A DNA stretch of 64,000 nt from Tubiluchus corallicola. Lineage: Eukaryota > Priapulida > Priapulimorpha > Priapulimorphida > Tubiluchidae. The notes beneath the pieces are model-generated. The model worked only from the letters and a program-made list of their open reading frames with translations, did no database searches and had not been told where the DNA came from. The stretch spans positions 138,501-202,500 of the forward strand of contig JAQGDQ010000417.1 of the NCBI GenBank assembly GCA_030141605.1, written 5' to 3'. Numbering within the stretch: position 1 is the stretch's first letter; every line of letters begins with the position of its first letter. A program made the translations under genes and the position numbers. This document shows, in pieces, positions 33,708-45,400 of this stretch.

Positions 33708-34553
33708 TTATCTGCACAAACAGATTTTCTTGAAAGCTTTTCTAAACTTGCTATTCATTGCAGCATAGATGATTGGATTGGCAAAACTGTTGCAATGTCC
33801 AAACCAAAGGCAGAAGAAATAATTCAGAGCACTATTTGCTGAATGTGGATTTCGCATTATGAAATAAGGTCCCCAACAAACGAAGAATACAACAGTGGTC
33901 ACAAGTAACATCTGTGTTGCTTTCATTTCTGCCACGTTTACACTAGTCTGTGGATTTTCTTGATGAATTCTCAACACTTGCCTCCGTGCAGCCTTCCATA
34001 TTATTGTGTACAGTACTGATAGTATGATTAGAGGCAAATAAAAGAACAGAATTTTATCTATTAGAACTACAGAATGAAATCCTTTCGTGTCTGGTGCCAT
34101 GATTAAATAGGCTGCAGCAATTGCAAGAAACCAAGTAGTACAAATGAAAGCAGCTATCATCCTCCCTGTGACATAGATGTTGTACTTAAAGGGATGTAAA
34201 ATAGCCAGATATCTTTCCACAGCTATAATGCATAGATGCATTATGCTCACGCTTGTCAAAAGCGTCATGGTGAAGTAAATGACATATTCTAAAATTTCAT
34301 TAGCTAGTCTCAAACGAATTGCTTCCAAAGGCATTATTACTCCAACCAACAAATCTGTCACAGCTAGTGACACAATCAGAGCATTCATTTTTGTTCGCAG
34401 CTGCTCGTACTTGTAAACTGCGACAAGAATTAACATGTTGCCAGCAATCACAATGAAAGCAGTGACCACAAACAAGTATAAAACAATTTGCCAAATATGC
34501 AAGTTTTTCACCTCTGCTTCTCCGGTCGCATTTGCTGTACAATTATCCATCAT
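33708..34553 (-). CDS. Rhodopsin-class GPCR, paralog 3 (281 aa, intact)
   Basis: Single-exon class A receptor with N1.50, D2.50 (in LAVTDLLVG), ERY, W4.50, P5.50, E6.30, CWGP and NPIIY; tail KKICLCR. N terminus MMDNCTANATGEAEVK; ECL3 FIMRNPHSANSALNY differs from paralog 2 (AEPDSANS). TM2 end to TM5 start is identical to paralog 2, so the gene is a mosaic. No TM3/ECL2 cysteine pair. TATAAAAG lies at 34628-34635, 75 bp upstream. Upstream lies a unit with 7 copies of the 56-bp repeat. Confidence 0.95.
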   Translation of the reverse strand: MMDNCTANATGEAEVKNLHIWQIVLYLFVVTAFIVIAGNMLILVAVYKYEQLRTKMNALIVSLAVTDLLVGVIMPLEAIRLRLANEILEYVIYFTMTLLTSVSIMHLCIIAVERYLAILHPFKYNIYVTGRMIAAFICTTWFLAIAAAYLIMAPDTKGFHSVVLIDKILFFYLPLIILSVLYTIIWKAARRQVLRIHQENPQTSVNVAEMKATQMLLVTTVVFFVCWGPYFIMRNPHSANSALNYFFCLWFGHCNSFANPIIYAAMNSKFRKAFKKICLCR

Positions 34554-34627
34554 ACATGCAAAAGTTAAGAGCCATGTTTAATTCGATAATGCACTAGTCT
34601 ATCATGCTACGTACCTCAAACAGTTCT

Positions 34628-34635
34628 CTTTTATA
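34628..34635 (-). promoter_or_regulatory. TATA box of GPCR paralog 3
   Basis: Minus-strand TATAAAAG, 75 bp upstream of the ATG at 34553, same context as in paralog 2. Confidence 0.65.
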
Positions 34636-35340
34636 AAGTGCCACACAATGTATTTTTTACTGTACAAATACCACATATTACATGTTTTTGGTGAACGTTT
34701 AAGAGAGATCAAGTTTGCATGTCTACGCATTGGACTCTGTTTTAGCCTAATGAAAAAAGCTCTGAGCTGCATGGAACAGGATTTTAACAATTAGTGGTGT
34801 GTTATATAGTAAGTGAAGGCTGTGTTTACAGATCATTTACTGTTTGTCAAATGCAACAGCCATGACAACATTTCTATTTACCATCAAATAGACACTTTGT
34901 TGCTCTGTATACTAGAAACTGTGTGTCAGGCATGAAACAAACAGCATTGTCTGGAGCACATTAGTGTCTGTTTATTTTTCTATTACATGAGTTATACGAA
35001 GCTTTTGTGGTCAAATGTCAAACGTCACTATGTGTCACCATCTGAGCACCTACACCAGATGTCTATCCTTCAAGTTTTGGGACTCTAGGTATTGGGTTTT
35101 TTTAGTTATTGAGTGTCATAGTGGAGAATAAAAAGAAATAAATAAACTGTTTGTGAAAAAGAAGATTCGCATGTATCGCACGACCTTAAGGCACACCTTA
35201 GTGTGCAATAATTTATTACGGATTATCCTAGGCGCTAAATCAATTACACAAAAAAACCTCATTTGCTTATTAATTACAGCAGGTGTGCGTTAATGCCTTG
35301 AAATTTTTGTTTGACTACAATGAATTGTTCTGTCTGGGAT

Positions 35341-35487
35341 TAGACTAAAACAAAGACGGATCGCAAGAGATTGTCTAGTGATGGCATTAAACTTACACCT
35401 TAAAGATACCTGGCTCAAATCCAGGTTTATAAAAGATTGATTCAAAGTTTTGTTAAGCTTCAAGTTCAAAAATTTATCGATTGCAGT
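35341..35487 (+). other. tRNA-like segment repeated in most GPCR units
   Basis: About 147 bp with attgtctagtgatggcatt (A-box-like), then ctggctcaaatccag, a perfect T-arm (4-bp stem, 7-nt loop; B-box match). Equivalent T arms: 27567-27581, 40107-40121, 50098-50112, 55564-55578, 58784-58798, 62015-62029. Absent from the unit at 31960. It looks like an old tRNA-derived SINE or tRNA pseudogene amplified with the unit. Confidence 0.4.
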
Positions 35488-35817
35488 ACATTGATAGGGC
35501 AAGCAGAACGTTCAAGTGGTAACTGTGACTACGTTCTGGGAGTTTTTTACTAAACGAAGGAATACATAACCAAAAAGTGCAGGCTGTGCTCTGAAGTTAT
35601 CAAAAATCACAAAATCTCACCCAGAAGTTTTCGAAGATTCGAACTCCAAAAAATCACAGATGGGTGAAAGAATTCCAGTCTGGCAACTCCTAAACTACTC
35701 GCCTTGTTCTTGTTCTTGCATCTCGCTGGAAACAGCTAATAGCTTAATATTCGCTGTACATTCGACGGACGGTAAACTCATTCAACTGAAAGCTCCATGA
35801 GAGGGGGAAATTTTAAA

Positions 35818-36208
35818 AACTCATAAACCGGTAAATGCCTTCACACTTGTCCATTGGACAACATTAAAGTAGAAGCCCACAAACCGGTAAAGGCTTTCAC
35901 ACTTGTCCATTGGACAACATTAAAGTAGAAGCCCACAAACCGGTAAAGGCTTTCACACTTGTCCATTGGACAACATTAAAGTAGAAGCTCACAAACCGGT
36001 AAATGCCTTCACACTTGTCCATTGGACAACATTAAAGTAGAAGCTCACAAACCGGTAAATGCTTTCACACTTACCCATTGGACAACATTAAAGTAGAAGC
36101 TCACAAACCGGTAAATGCTTTTACACTTGTCCATTGGACAACATTAAAGGAGAAGCCCACAAACTGGTAAATACTTTCACACCTGTCCATTGGACAACAT
36201 TAAAGTAG
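35818..36208. repeat. 56-bp tandem repeats, 7 copies (array A2)
   Basis: Same unit as array A1, with ccattgg at 35850 to 36186 at 56-bp steps. The last two units share variants with the last units of A1 and A3 (ttacccattgg, aaggagaagccc), showing block-wise duplication. Confidence 0.97.
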
Positions 36209-36465
36209 ACTACAATTAAGCGAAAACTTGTTCGATGTTTTGAAATTTTTGTATCTTGTCAGTCACCAGAACCAAGAAGATACTAAAGAGAACTTCTCAA
36301 ATGAGTTCGTTCTTTGAATGACACCACATGTGTAAATATGTTATTGGTCTTTATTTTCACAATACCTGTAAACTGATGTATAATGCCTTTACTGCATTAT
36401 TTATTGCAATTACACCTGTTGTTTCTGATCACAGTAACATTTTCCCTTAATGGTTTTCCCTTAAT

Positions 36466-37004
36466 GGCTTTCATTACTGCCACCTTTACACTAGTCTGCG
36501 GATTTTCTTAATTAATTCTCAACACTTGCCTCCGTGCAGCCTTCCATATTATTGTGTACAGTACTGATAGTATGATTACAGGCAAATAAAAGAACAGAAT
36601 GTTATTCATCAGAAATACCGAATGAAACGTTTTCATATCTAGTGCTAGGTAGGATGCAACAAATCCAAGAAGACAAATAGCACAAATAAAATCAGCTATG
36701 ACCTTCCCAGTGACATGAATGTTCTACTTACAGGGATGTAAAACAGCCAGATATCTTTCAGCAGCCATAAGACACAGGTTTATTATGCTCACACTTGTCA
36801 AAGGCATCATGGTGGTCCTATTGGCCTGACTGAAAATTTGGCTAGCTAGTTTTAAACTAATTACCGACAGAGGCATTATTATTTTGATTAGCAAGTCATA
36901 TCTAGCGACACAATCAGTGCACTGTTTATTTTCCGCAGCTGCATGTACTTGTAAACTGAGAAGAGAATTAGCATGTTGACAGCAATTATAGCCACAGCAG
37001 TAAG
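36466..37004 (-). pseudogene. GPCR pseudogene A (truncated at both ends)
   Basis: Minus-strand relic running from ICL3/TM6 start (36466) back to TM1 (about 37004); TM6-TM7 and the N terminus are gone. Nonsense codons: CAA to TAA in the RIHQENP segment (near 36512) and TAG in place of the last Tyr codon of HPYKY (near 36725). The ERY region is also altered (aaeryl to taagacacaggt context). TM1 reads TAVAIIAVNMLILFSVYKYM, so it belongs to the same divergent subfamily as pseudogenes B and C. Confidence 0.93.
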
Positions 37005-37246
37005 TTCGTCTGAATTTGGCCTTTGAATGACATCACAAGTGGTATTGTTCGTCATTGTTTTCACTATGCCTGTACATTGTTGCTTGCTTTTACACCTGTT
37101 ATTTATAATCACAGTAATGTTCTCTAGTAATGGCTTTGTTTACGAAATATTCGGCTATGTGCGTTTTCATTTTCGAAGTAAACAATTCGATGTACTTTTG
37201 ATGATAACACAGAGACTAGCATATACAAAGTACATCTCTTTAGTTT
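37005..37246. other. Type-1 3' flank of pseudogene B
   Basis: ttcgtctgaatttggccttt, tgacatcacaagtggtattg and atcacagtaatgttctctag match the flanks near 30070, 38180 and 53650. Junction with pseudogene A at 37004 is an unequal-exchange or deletion point. Confidence 0.6.
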
Positions 37247-37996
37247 TTATTTGCATAAACCCATTTTCTTGAAAGCTTTTCTAAACTTGCTATTCATTGC
37301 TGCATAGACGATTGGATTGGCAAAACTGTTGCAATATCCAAACCAAATGTAGAAGAAAAAATTCAGAGTGCTATTTGCCGAATCTGGTTTTGTTATTATG
37401 AAATTAGGCCCCCAGCAAATGAAAAATACAACAGTGCTCACAAGTAACATCTTTGTTGCTTTCATTTCTGCCACCTTTACACTAGTCTGTGGATTTTCTT
37501 AATGAATTCTCAACAGTTGCCTCAGTGCAGCCTTCCGTATTATTGTGTATAGTACTGATAGTATGATTACAGGCAAATAAAAGAACAGAATGTTATTCAT
37601 CAAAAATACCGAATGAAACGTTTTCATATCTAGTGCTAGGTAGGATGCAACGAATCGAAGAAATCAAATAACATGAATAAAATCAGCTATGACCTTCCCA
37701 GTGACATGAATGTTCTACTTACAGGGATGTAAAACAGCCAGAAAATGGTGGACCTATTGACCTGACTGAAAATTTGGCTAGCTAGTTTTAAACTAATTAC
37801 AGACAGAGGCATTATTATTTTGATTAGCAAGTCACAACTAGCGACACAATCAGTGCAGCTGCATGTACTTGTAAAATAAGATGAGAATTAACGTGTTGAC
37901 AGCAATTATAGCCACAGCAGTAAGCAGATACAAACATAAAATAATTCAGTCTCTCTGCTCTGCTTGATCTGTCAGATTTACTGTACGATTTAACAT
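37247..37996 (-). pseudogene. GPCR pseudogene B
   Basis: The 3' part is still open (37247-37474; VCWGP-equivalent ICWGPNFIITKP, NPIVY, KKMGLCK), but upstream there is CAA to TAA in RIHQENP (near 37500), TAG in HPYKY (near 37718), a deletion of about 75 bp removing the TM3/ERY core (junction near 37741), and a small deletion in TM2. The start codon (37996) and N terminus MLNRTVNLTDQAEQRD-like are recognisable. It shares the HPYKY stop with pseudogenes A and C. Confidence 0.95.
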
Positions 37997-38419
37997 TATG
38001 TAGAGAAGTTAGATGTCTTATTTGATCACTAGTCACTTATCATGGACACATTGTGTAACTCACTACTTTAAAATGTTGCAGGTTAATTACTTTTCACTGC
38101 ACAGATACTAATTTCCTAGCTGTTTTGAACATATTTAATCAAGCGTGTAGGTTTAAGTGGTCAGTATTGTTGGTAAGTTCGTCTGAATTTGACCTTTGAA
38201 TGACATCACAACAGGTATTGTTCGTCATTGTTTTCACGATACCTGTACATTGTTGCTTGCTTTTACACCTGTTATTTATAATCACAGTAATGTTCTCTAG
38301 TAATGGGTTTGTTTACGAAATATTCGGCTAGGTGCATTTCCATTTTCGAAGTAAAAAATTCCATGTACTTTTGTTGATAACACAGTGACTAGCATATAAA
38401 ATGTACATCTATTTAGTTT
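37997..38419. other. Intergenic block between pseudogene B and GPCR paralog 4
   Basis: 5' flank of pseudogene B (37997-38150, shared with 53468-53620) followed by the type-1 3' flank of paralog 4 (ttggtaagttcgtctgaatt, tgacatcacaacaggtattg). No 56-bp repeats. Confidence 0.55.
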
Positions 38420-39250
38420 TTATCTGCACAAACAGATTTTCTTGAAAGCTTTTCTAAACTTGCTATTCATTGCAGCATAGATGATTGGATTGGCAAAACT
38501 GTTGCAGTATCCAAACCAAAGGCAGAAGATAAATGCCAGACATGGTTGTGTAATTATGAAATTAGGCCCACAGCAAACGAAGAATACAACAGTGGTTACA
38601 AGCAACATCTTTGTTGCTTTCATTTCTGCCACATTTACACTAGCCTGTGGATTTTCTTGATGAATTCTCAACAGTTGCCTCCGTGCAGCCTTCCATATTA
38701 TTGTGTACAGTACTGATAGTATGATTATAGGCAAATAAAAGAACAAAATGTTGTCCACTAGAACAACTGAATGAAATCCTTTCATTCCTAGTGCCATGAT
38801 TAAATAGGCTGCAGCAAACCCAAGAAGCCAAGTAGCACAAATAAAAGCAGCTATCATCCTCCCTGTGATGTAGATGTTGTACTTATAGGGATGTAAAATA
38901 GCCAAATATCTTTCCACAGCTATGATGCATAGATGCATTATGCTCACATTTGTCAAAAGCATCATGGTGAAGCGAATGACATGTCTTAAAATTTCGTTAG
39001 CTAGTCTCCCACAAATTGCTTCCAAAGGCATTATTACTCCAACCAACAAATCCACCACGGCTAGTGACACGATCAGAGCATTCATTTTTGTTCGCAGCTG
39101 CTCGTACTTGTAAACTGCGACAAGAATTAATGTGTTGCCAGCAATCACAGCAAAAGCAGTGACCACAAACAAGTATAAAGCAATTTGCCAAATATGCAAG
39201 TTTTTCACCTCTGCTTGTCCAGTCATATTTGCCGTAAAATTATCCATCAT
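38420..39250 (-). CDS. Rhodopsin-class GPCR, paralog 4 (276 aa, intact frame, W6.48C)
   Basis: Full-length frame with N1.50, D2.50, ERY, P5.50, E6.30 and NPIIY. The CWxP toggle motif reads VCCGP: codon TGT replaces TGG, so the Trp switch is lost. Five residues are missing in ECL3 (ITQPCLAFIF), as in paralog 5, giving 276 aa. A Cys appears in ECL1 (EAICGRL) and one in ECL3, which could form a new disulfide. Position 3.25 is Arg. A TATATAAG box is at 39325-39332. Open and promoter-bearing, but the Trp loss may alter or silence signalling. Confidence 0.92.
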   Translation of the reverse strand: MMDNFTANMTGQAEVKNLHIWQIALYLFVVTAFAVIAGNTLILVAVYKYEQLRTKMNALIVSLAVVDLLVGVIMPLEAICGRLANEILRHVIRFTMMLLTNVSIMHLCIIAVERYLAILHPYKYNIYITGRMIAAFICATWLLGFAAAYLIMALGMKGFHSVVLVDNILFFYLPIIILSVLYTIIWKAARRQLLRIHQENPQASVNVAEMKATKMLLVTTVVFFVCCGPNFIITQPCLAFIFCLWFGYCNSFANPIIYAAMNSKFRKAFKKICLCR

Positions 39251-40515
39251 ACACGCATAAGTTAAGAGCCATGTTTAATTCGATAATGCACTAGTCCATC
39301 ATCCTAGGTACCTCAAACAGTTCTCTTATATAACGTGCCATACAATGTATTTTTTACTGTACAAATACCACATATTACATGTTTTTGGTGAACGTTTAAG
39401 AGAGATAAAGTTTGCATGTCTACGCATTGGACTCTGTTTTAGCCTAATGAAAAAAGCTCTGAGCTGCATGGAACAGGATTTTAACAATTAGTGGTGTGTT
39501 ATATACTAAGTGAAGGCTGCGTTTACAGATCACTTACTGCCAATCAAATGCAAGAGCCTTGGCAACATTTCTATTTACCATCAAATAGAGACTTTGTTAC
39601 TCTGTTCACTAGAAACTGTGTGTCATGTATGAAACAAACAGCATTGTCTGGAGCACATTAGTGTCTGTTTATTTTTCTATTACATGAGTTATACGAAGCT
39701 TTTGTGGTCAAATGTCAAACGTCACTATGTGTCACCATCTGAGCACCTACACCAGATGTCTATCCTTCAAGTTTTGGGACTCTAGGTATTGGGTTTTTTT
39801 AGTTATTGAGTGTCATAGTGGAGAATAAAAACAAATAAATAAACTGTTTGTGAAAAAGAAGATTCGCATGTATTGCACGACCTTAAGGCACACCTTAGTG
39901 TGCAATAATTTATTACGGATTATCCTAGGCGCTAAATCAATTACACAAAAAAACCCCATTTGCTTATTAATTACAGCAGGTGTGCGTTAATGCCTTGAAA
40001 TTTTTGTTTGACTACAATGAATTGTTCTGTCTGGGATTAGACTAAAACAAAGACTGATCGCAAGAGATTGTCTAGTGATGGCATTAAACTTACACCTTAA
40101 AGATACCTGGCTCGAATCCAGGTTTATAAAAGATTGATTCAAAGTTTTGTTAAGCTTCAAGTTCAAAAATTTATCGATTGCAGTACATTGATAGGGCAAG
40201 CAGAACGTTCAAGTGGTAACTGTGACTACGTTCTGGGAGTTTTTTACTAAACGAAGGAATACATAACCAAAAAGTGCAGGCTGTGCCCTGAAGTTATCAA
40301 AAATCACAAAATCTCACCCAGAAGTTTTCGAAGATTCGAACTCCAAAAAATCACAGATGGGTGAAAGAATTCCAGTCTGGCAACTCCTAAACTACTCGCC
40401 TTGTTCTTGTTCTTGCATCTCGCTGGAAACAGCTAATAGCTTAATATTCGCTGTACATTCGACGGACGGTAAGCTCATTCAACTGAAAGCTCCATGAGAG
40501 GGGGAAATTTTAAAA
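39251..40515. other. Intergenic block upstream of GPCR paralog 4
   Basis: Near-identical to 34554-35817: TATA region, acaccagatgtctatcc, tRNA-like T arm ctggctcgaatccag (40107-40121, here with the canonical TTCGA-like CTCGAAT loop), then lead-in to the 56-bp repeats. Confidence 0.6.
39325..39332 (-). promoter_or_regulatory. TATA box of GPCR paralog 4
   Basis: Minus-strand TATATAAG, 75 bp upstream of the ATG at 39250, in the conserved context. Confidence 0.6.
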
Positions 40516-40795
40516 GCACACAAACCGGTAAATGCTTTCACACTTGTCCATTGGACAACATTAAAGTAGAAGCCCACGAACTGGTAAAGGCTTTCACACT
40601 TACCCATTGGACAACATTAAAGTAGAAGCTCACAAACCGGTAAATGCTTTCACACTTGTCCATTGGACAACATTAAAGGAGAAGCTCACAAACCGGTAAA
40701 TGCTTTCACACTTGTCCATTGGACAACATTAAAGGAGAAGCCCACAAACTGGTAAATACATTCACACCTGTCCATTGGACAACATTAAAGTGGAC
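40516..40795. repeat. 56-bp tandem repeats, 5 copies (array A3)
   Basis: Same unit as A1; first copy follows aaaagcacacaaaccgg, last ends aacattaaagtggac. Includes one ttacccattgg variant. Confidence 0.96.
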
Positions 40796-41166
40796 TACAA
40801 TTAAGCGAAAACTTGTTCGATGTTTTGAAATTTTTGTATCTTGTCCGTCAAAAAGATACTAAACCAGAACCAAGAAGATACTAAAGAGAACTTCTCAAAT
40901 GAGTTCGTTCTTTGAATGACACCACATGTGTAAATATGTTATTGGTCTTTATTTTCACAATACCTGTATGCTGATGTATAATGCCTTTACTGCATTATTT
41001 ACTGCAATTACACCTGTTGTTCCTGATCACAGTAACGTTTCCCTTAATGGCTATGGCTGTAAAACATTCGGCTAATGTGTTTCAGTTTTTTTGTAGCCAT
41101 GATATCGATGTATTTTTTGTTGGTTAAACAATACTGGCAATATACATAAGTAAATCTCTTTAGTTT
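40796..41166. other. Type-2 3' flank of the truncated GPCR fragment
   Basis: Matches 33353-33707, with an extra local duplication of aagatactaaa (40853 and 40876). The AATAAA candidate position is mutated to tttactgc. Confidence 0.5.
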
Positions 41167-41291
41167 TTATCTGCACAAACAGATTTTTTGAATGCTTTTC
41201 TAAACTTGCTATTCATTGCAGCATAGATGATTGGATTGGCAAAACTGTTGCAATATCCAAACCAAACGCAGAAGAAATGATTCAGAGCATC
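41167..41291 (-). pseudogene. GPCR C-terminal fragment next to the retrotransposon
   Basis: Only TM7 to stop remains (WFGYCNSFANPIIYAAMN, KICLCR equivalent with one base lost in the tttttt run). At 41291 it is fused to 5'-flank DNA (catcatcctaggtgagcatc), so the gene body was deleted between short direct repeats of catcatcct. 185 bp on, the BEL element begins. Confidence 0.9.
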
Positions 41292-41474
41292 ATCCTAGGT
41301 GAGCATCATCCTACAGATCACTTACTGCCTACCAAATGCAACAGCCATGACAACATTTCTATTTACCATCAAATAGAGACTTTGTTGCTCTGTTCACTAG
41401 AAACTGTGTGTCAGGCATGAAACAAACAGCATTATCTGGAGCACATTAGTGTCTGTTTACTTTTCTATTACATG

Positions 41475-41918
41475 AGTTAAAAAACTTGTAACAATTTTAT
41501 TGCAAAATGTACAATGTTTACAGATTATAAACTTTTATGACACATTATGATACCACTACAGTAGAAAATTTTCAACCTCTCCAAATGCTATCTCAAGACC
41601 AACCGGAACTTGCATGCCTGGGAGAATAAAGCTCTAATCACATGACCAGACATACAAGTTCCTATTGGAAGGTACATTAATTCATGCAAAGGTCACCTCT
41701 ACTCTACATGTTAAACCAACATCAAATCTACTTGGCTTCTTATATAGCAGAATACATTAAGTTCACTAGTTGCTTCTCTTCCAAACTTTATCTAATTTTC
41801 AGTAGTCATGGAAATTAGGAGATGGGGAGGCATATTGAGGCTGCAGCTAAAAAACATTTGTAGAAAACTGACAATTAAATAGATTACATAATAATACAAT
41901 CGCGTACAATAAGCGACA
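41475..41918 (-). repeat. 3' LTR (444 bp) of the BEL/Pao element
   Basis: Runs TGTCGCTTATTGTACGCG ... GTTTTTTAAC on the minus strand. Differs from the 5' LTR at the terminal base (41475) and at two internal sites near 41741 and 41850. Confidence 0.95.
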
Positions 41919-42436
41919 CTGCGCCAACAGAGAAAAAAAAGGAAAATGGAAAAAGTCATTAGCTACAGAGCAAACACAAAATGTCATGTCATGGATCACA
42001 AAGCTACATCAATACATACAATACAACATCAGAGAAAAAATTACCATTATACATTATCAAAATCAGATTTTGTTAATTGGCACTACAAAACCGACAATAC
42101 ATTTAAAGTCGTCTAATAATCAATGTAATCAGCAACTAGTAATCATGTAATCAATTTCAAAACAAAACTAAACAATGTAACAAAATTAATAAAAACTGAG
42201 GAAGGGTCTAACAGTGCTATGGGCTACTGCGAGTGCCATTTCCTAACGGCCATGTAGTTTAATTATCCCTTCAAAATCATTAAAAATTTAACAGTAATAT
42301 TAATGCGCAAGTCATAGACATAACAATAATACTAGTACGCAACTCATAAAAACTTTATGGGTTGCATTGTTCTGGACGCTGATGTACAACGAGAAAGATG
42401 TGAATGTAATTATACAGCGTGAGGTAAGATAATTAC
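41919..42436. other. 3' non-coding region of the BEL element
   Basis: No env-like ORF. A purine-poor sequence (minus GTTGGCGCAG) touches the 3' LTR; a CTTTTTCCATTTTCC tract is nearby, so no clear polypurine tract could be assigned. Confidence 0.6.
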
Positions 42437-45400
42437 TTAAACCTTATCATTATCAATCAGACCTTTGATAATTTTTCTTGCTTTGACAGCTGATTCTCGT
42501 TTAGTTAACATACGTTTGACGAGCATTGGAGACTTGCAAGTAAGAGGTTGGTCAGATGCTGCCTGAGTGATAGGATACAAATGATGTACGGGTCTTTGCA
42601 ATGAGTTTCCATTAGCCAGTACCACTTCAGCACCTCGTACTTCCCCATCACTACTGCCTAACAACCGAGAAATTCGGCCTAATTTCCATCTCCCTCTTGG
42701 GTGATTTTCTTCCTTAATTAGAACAACATCATTAATTTTTGGAATTTGTTTGAGTGCACCCCTTTTAGTTACCAGCTCTGACTGGGTTCTTGCACGCAAG
42801 TCTCCAAGGTATTCAGTTTGCCACCGTTTCCAAAATTGTTTAACTTGTTTCTGACCATTTTTCCAATTCTCAATTAATGCTTTTATCGTTGGTTGGAAAT
42901 CTGGGTCATTGCACACATTACTTTCAAGGTCTTGGATGCCTGGTGGACGATGTCCAGTAGGCATGAGAAAGGAATTTGGCGACAATGCTTCTAACGTGGA
43001 TGAGTCAACATAACAGAGTGGTCTGGAGTTGATAATGTACTGGATCTCTTCTAGTACAGTCACCAGTATTTCATAAGGAAGAGGTTTGCACAATGTTGTT
43101 TTTCTGAGAGTGCGTTTTACCAGACCAACAAGTCTTTCATAATGACCCCCTTGATGTGATGCTTTGGGGATAATGAAAGACCATGAAAAACCAGATTTAG
43201 TAGCAAATTCTTGACACAATTTGCTATGCAATACAGAATTGAAATGAGCATCCATGGTATTTCGAACTAGCTTGAAGGTGGGTGCATTATCTGAATACAT
43301 TTTTTTAGGACAGCCATAGCGAGCTATGAACCTTCTCAAGACTAGTATTAGAGATTCTGCTGTCATGTCTGTAACTAGAGCTAAATGAACTGCCCTAGTT
43401 GTCAAGCAGTCGAACAACACTATCCAAGACTTTTTTGTCAAGTTCTTGGTTTTAGAAGTACCACTCTTATACAAAATAGGCCCCATATAATCTACTCCCA
43501 CATAAGAGTAGGGACAAGAGGGTACCAGACGCTCATCAGGTAACTGTTTAAATGGAGGTGAGCAATAAGGACCACCTTCATATCTTCTACATGTTAAACA
43601 TTTTCTTAAGATAGCTCTTATGATATTGCGCCCATTAGGCACCCAATAGTTAATGCGGAAAATTGCCAAAACCTGTGATACGCCAACATGGCAATATACT
43701 TTGTGTATATGTTGCACAATTAGTTCTACAAGTTTACAATTTGGTAGTAATAGTGGTTGTGATGTTAATAAACTGTGCTTATTCTGAAATCTTGTTTTGC
43801 AAGCAATTAGACCAGCATCATTCACAAAGAAGGTGACATTAGAAGAGGCCCTTTGCAATTTTTGCTGAACAAAATCAAGGTAAGTAAACTGTATCCATCT
43901 GATCCACAGTTTCAAAGCCTGTGTTGTCTCCTGTATGGTAACGAGATTTTCGCTCAATCTTAGGCCCTCTTTGTAATGTACAATTACTTGCATAATTCTG
44001 AGTACAAAGGCAGTGACTATTAGAAGTCTGTCTAACGATGAGTAATCATTGATGTTAATCACATTGCCAATTTTTTGTTTGCAGGCTATGGCATTAGCTA
44101 CACAAGATGTTTCAAAGAAGACTTCCTTGGTATTGGGCATTTCAGACTCTACTTCAATTTCTTGCTCTTGTGTAAGACTGGGAGCAGAAGAAGAGACAGG
44201 CCAAGTTACGATCTCTTGGGTAAGAAAGGTAGGACCGTGTAACCATGATTCTGAAATAGGCCTTTCCGTTATCCTCGTCCCTTTATCTGCAGGATTTAAA
44301 TCGGATGAAATGTGCCTGACTTCCAGATTGGGCACTTCTTTTATCTCTTGAATCCGATTTCTGACAAAGATAGAAAGCCTTTTTTGAGAATGCAGCCAGT
44401 GCAACACACATAATGAGTCAATGAACAGAAATGCTTGTTCTATGTCAACATGAAGGTGTTGCTTGGCATACACAATCGCACGAGATCCTATCAAGGCAGC
44501 CATAAGTTCGGCCCTTGGTATGGTAAATTTATTGGGTGGCACAATTCGTGTTTTGGCAAACAAAATGTTTGACTGACAGGAGTTAAGTGACATGTCATGC
44601 ACTCTTAAGTACAGCACACAACAGTAAGCCTTTTGCGAAGCATCAGCAAAGCACACAATTGTGTATAGAGCATTGACAGCAGCTATATATCTAGGGACAG
44701 TCAATGTCTGAGTAAACTGTATTAAGTTTACAGCCTGTTGCCACAAATTTAAGTTGTCTTCATTCAATTGAGTGTCCCAACCCAGCTTTTGTTGCCATAA
44801 TGATGATAATAGTAATTTTCCAGGAAGAAGCAATGGAGCACTGATACCAGTTGGATCAAAGACTGAAGAAACGCAATGAAGGATCTTTCGTTTGGTGTCA
44901 GCTTCACGAAAGGCAGTAACATCAATTTTGACTAAGGAAAGGGTGTCTTCCAATCGGTCATAAAACAGTCCCAAAACCTTCATGTGAGGATCTGTGACTC
45001 GATCGCTATCAGGTAACATGTCAAGGAACTGACTTGAATTAGAGAACCACTGTCTCAAATTGAAACCCGCTTCTTTGAAGAGTTGTTTAGCAGCACTGTA
45101 AAAACTCACTGCTTGTTCTTCACCATCAACACCAGTCAGCAAGTTGTCCACATACAGATCTCGTAAAATCTGACTTGAAAGCTCTGTATCATGCAACTTC
45201 AGGTGATGTGTGATGGTGGCAGCAAGCAGGAAAGGTGAGCAAATTATGCCAAAAGCTACTCGCTTGAAGCGATATATGACTAAATTCTTTGGTGAAAAAT
45301 CAAATTTAGTTGGGTCCCTCAGCCACAAAAAACGGGTACAGTCCCTATCGCCTTCGTGCAAGCCCACATTTAAAAAAGCCTTTTCTATGTCCGCAATCAG

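Larger units (their letters stand above)
34554..35817. other. Intergenic block upstream of GPCR paralog 3
   Basis: Conserved 5' flank with TATA (34628-34635), then the tRNA-like segment at 35341-35487, whose ctggctcaaatccag (35410-35424) folds as a T arm, then the gaaacagctaatagcttaat block that leads into the 56-bp repeats. No separate gene. Confidence 0.6.
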
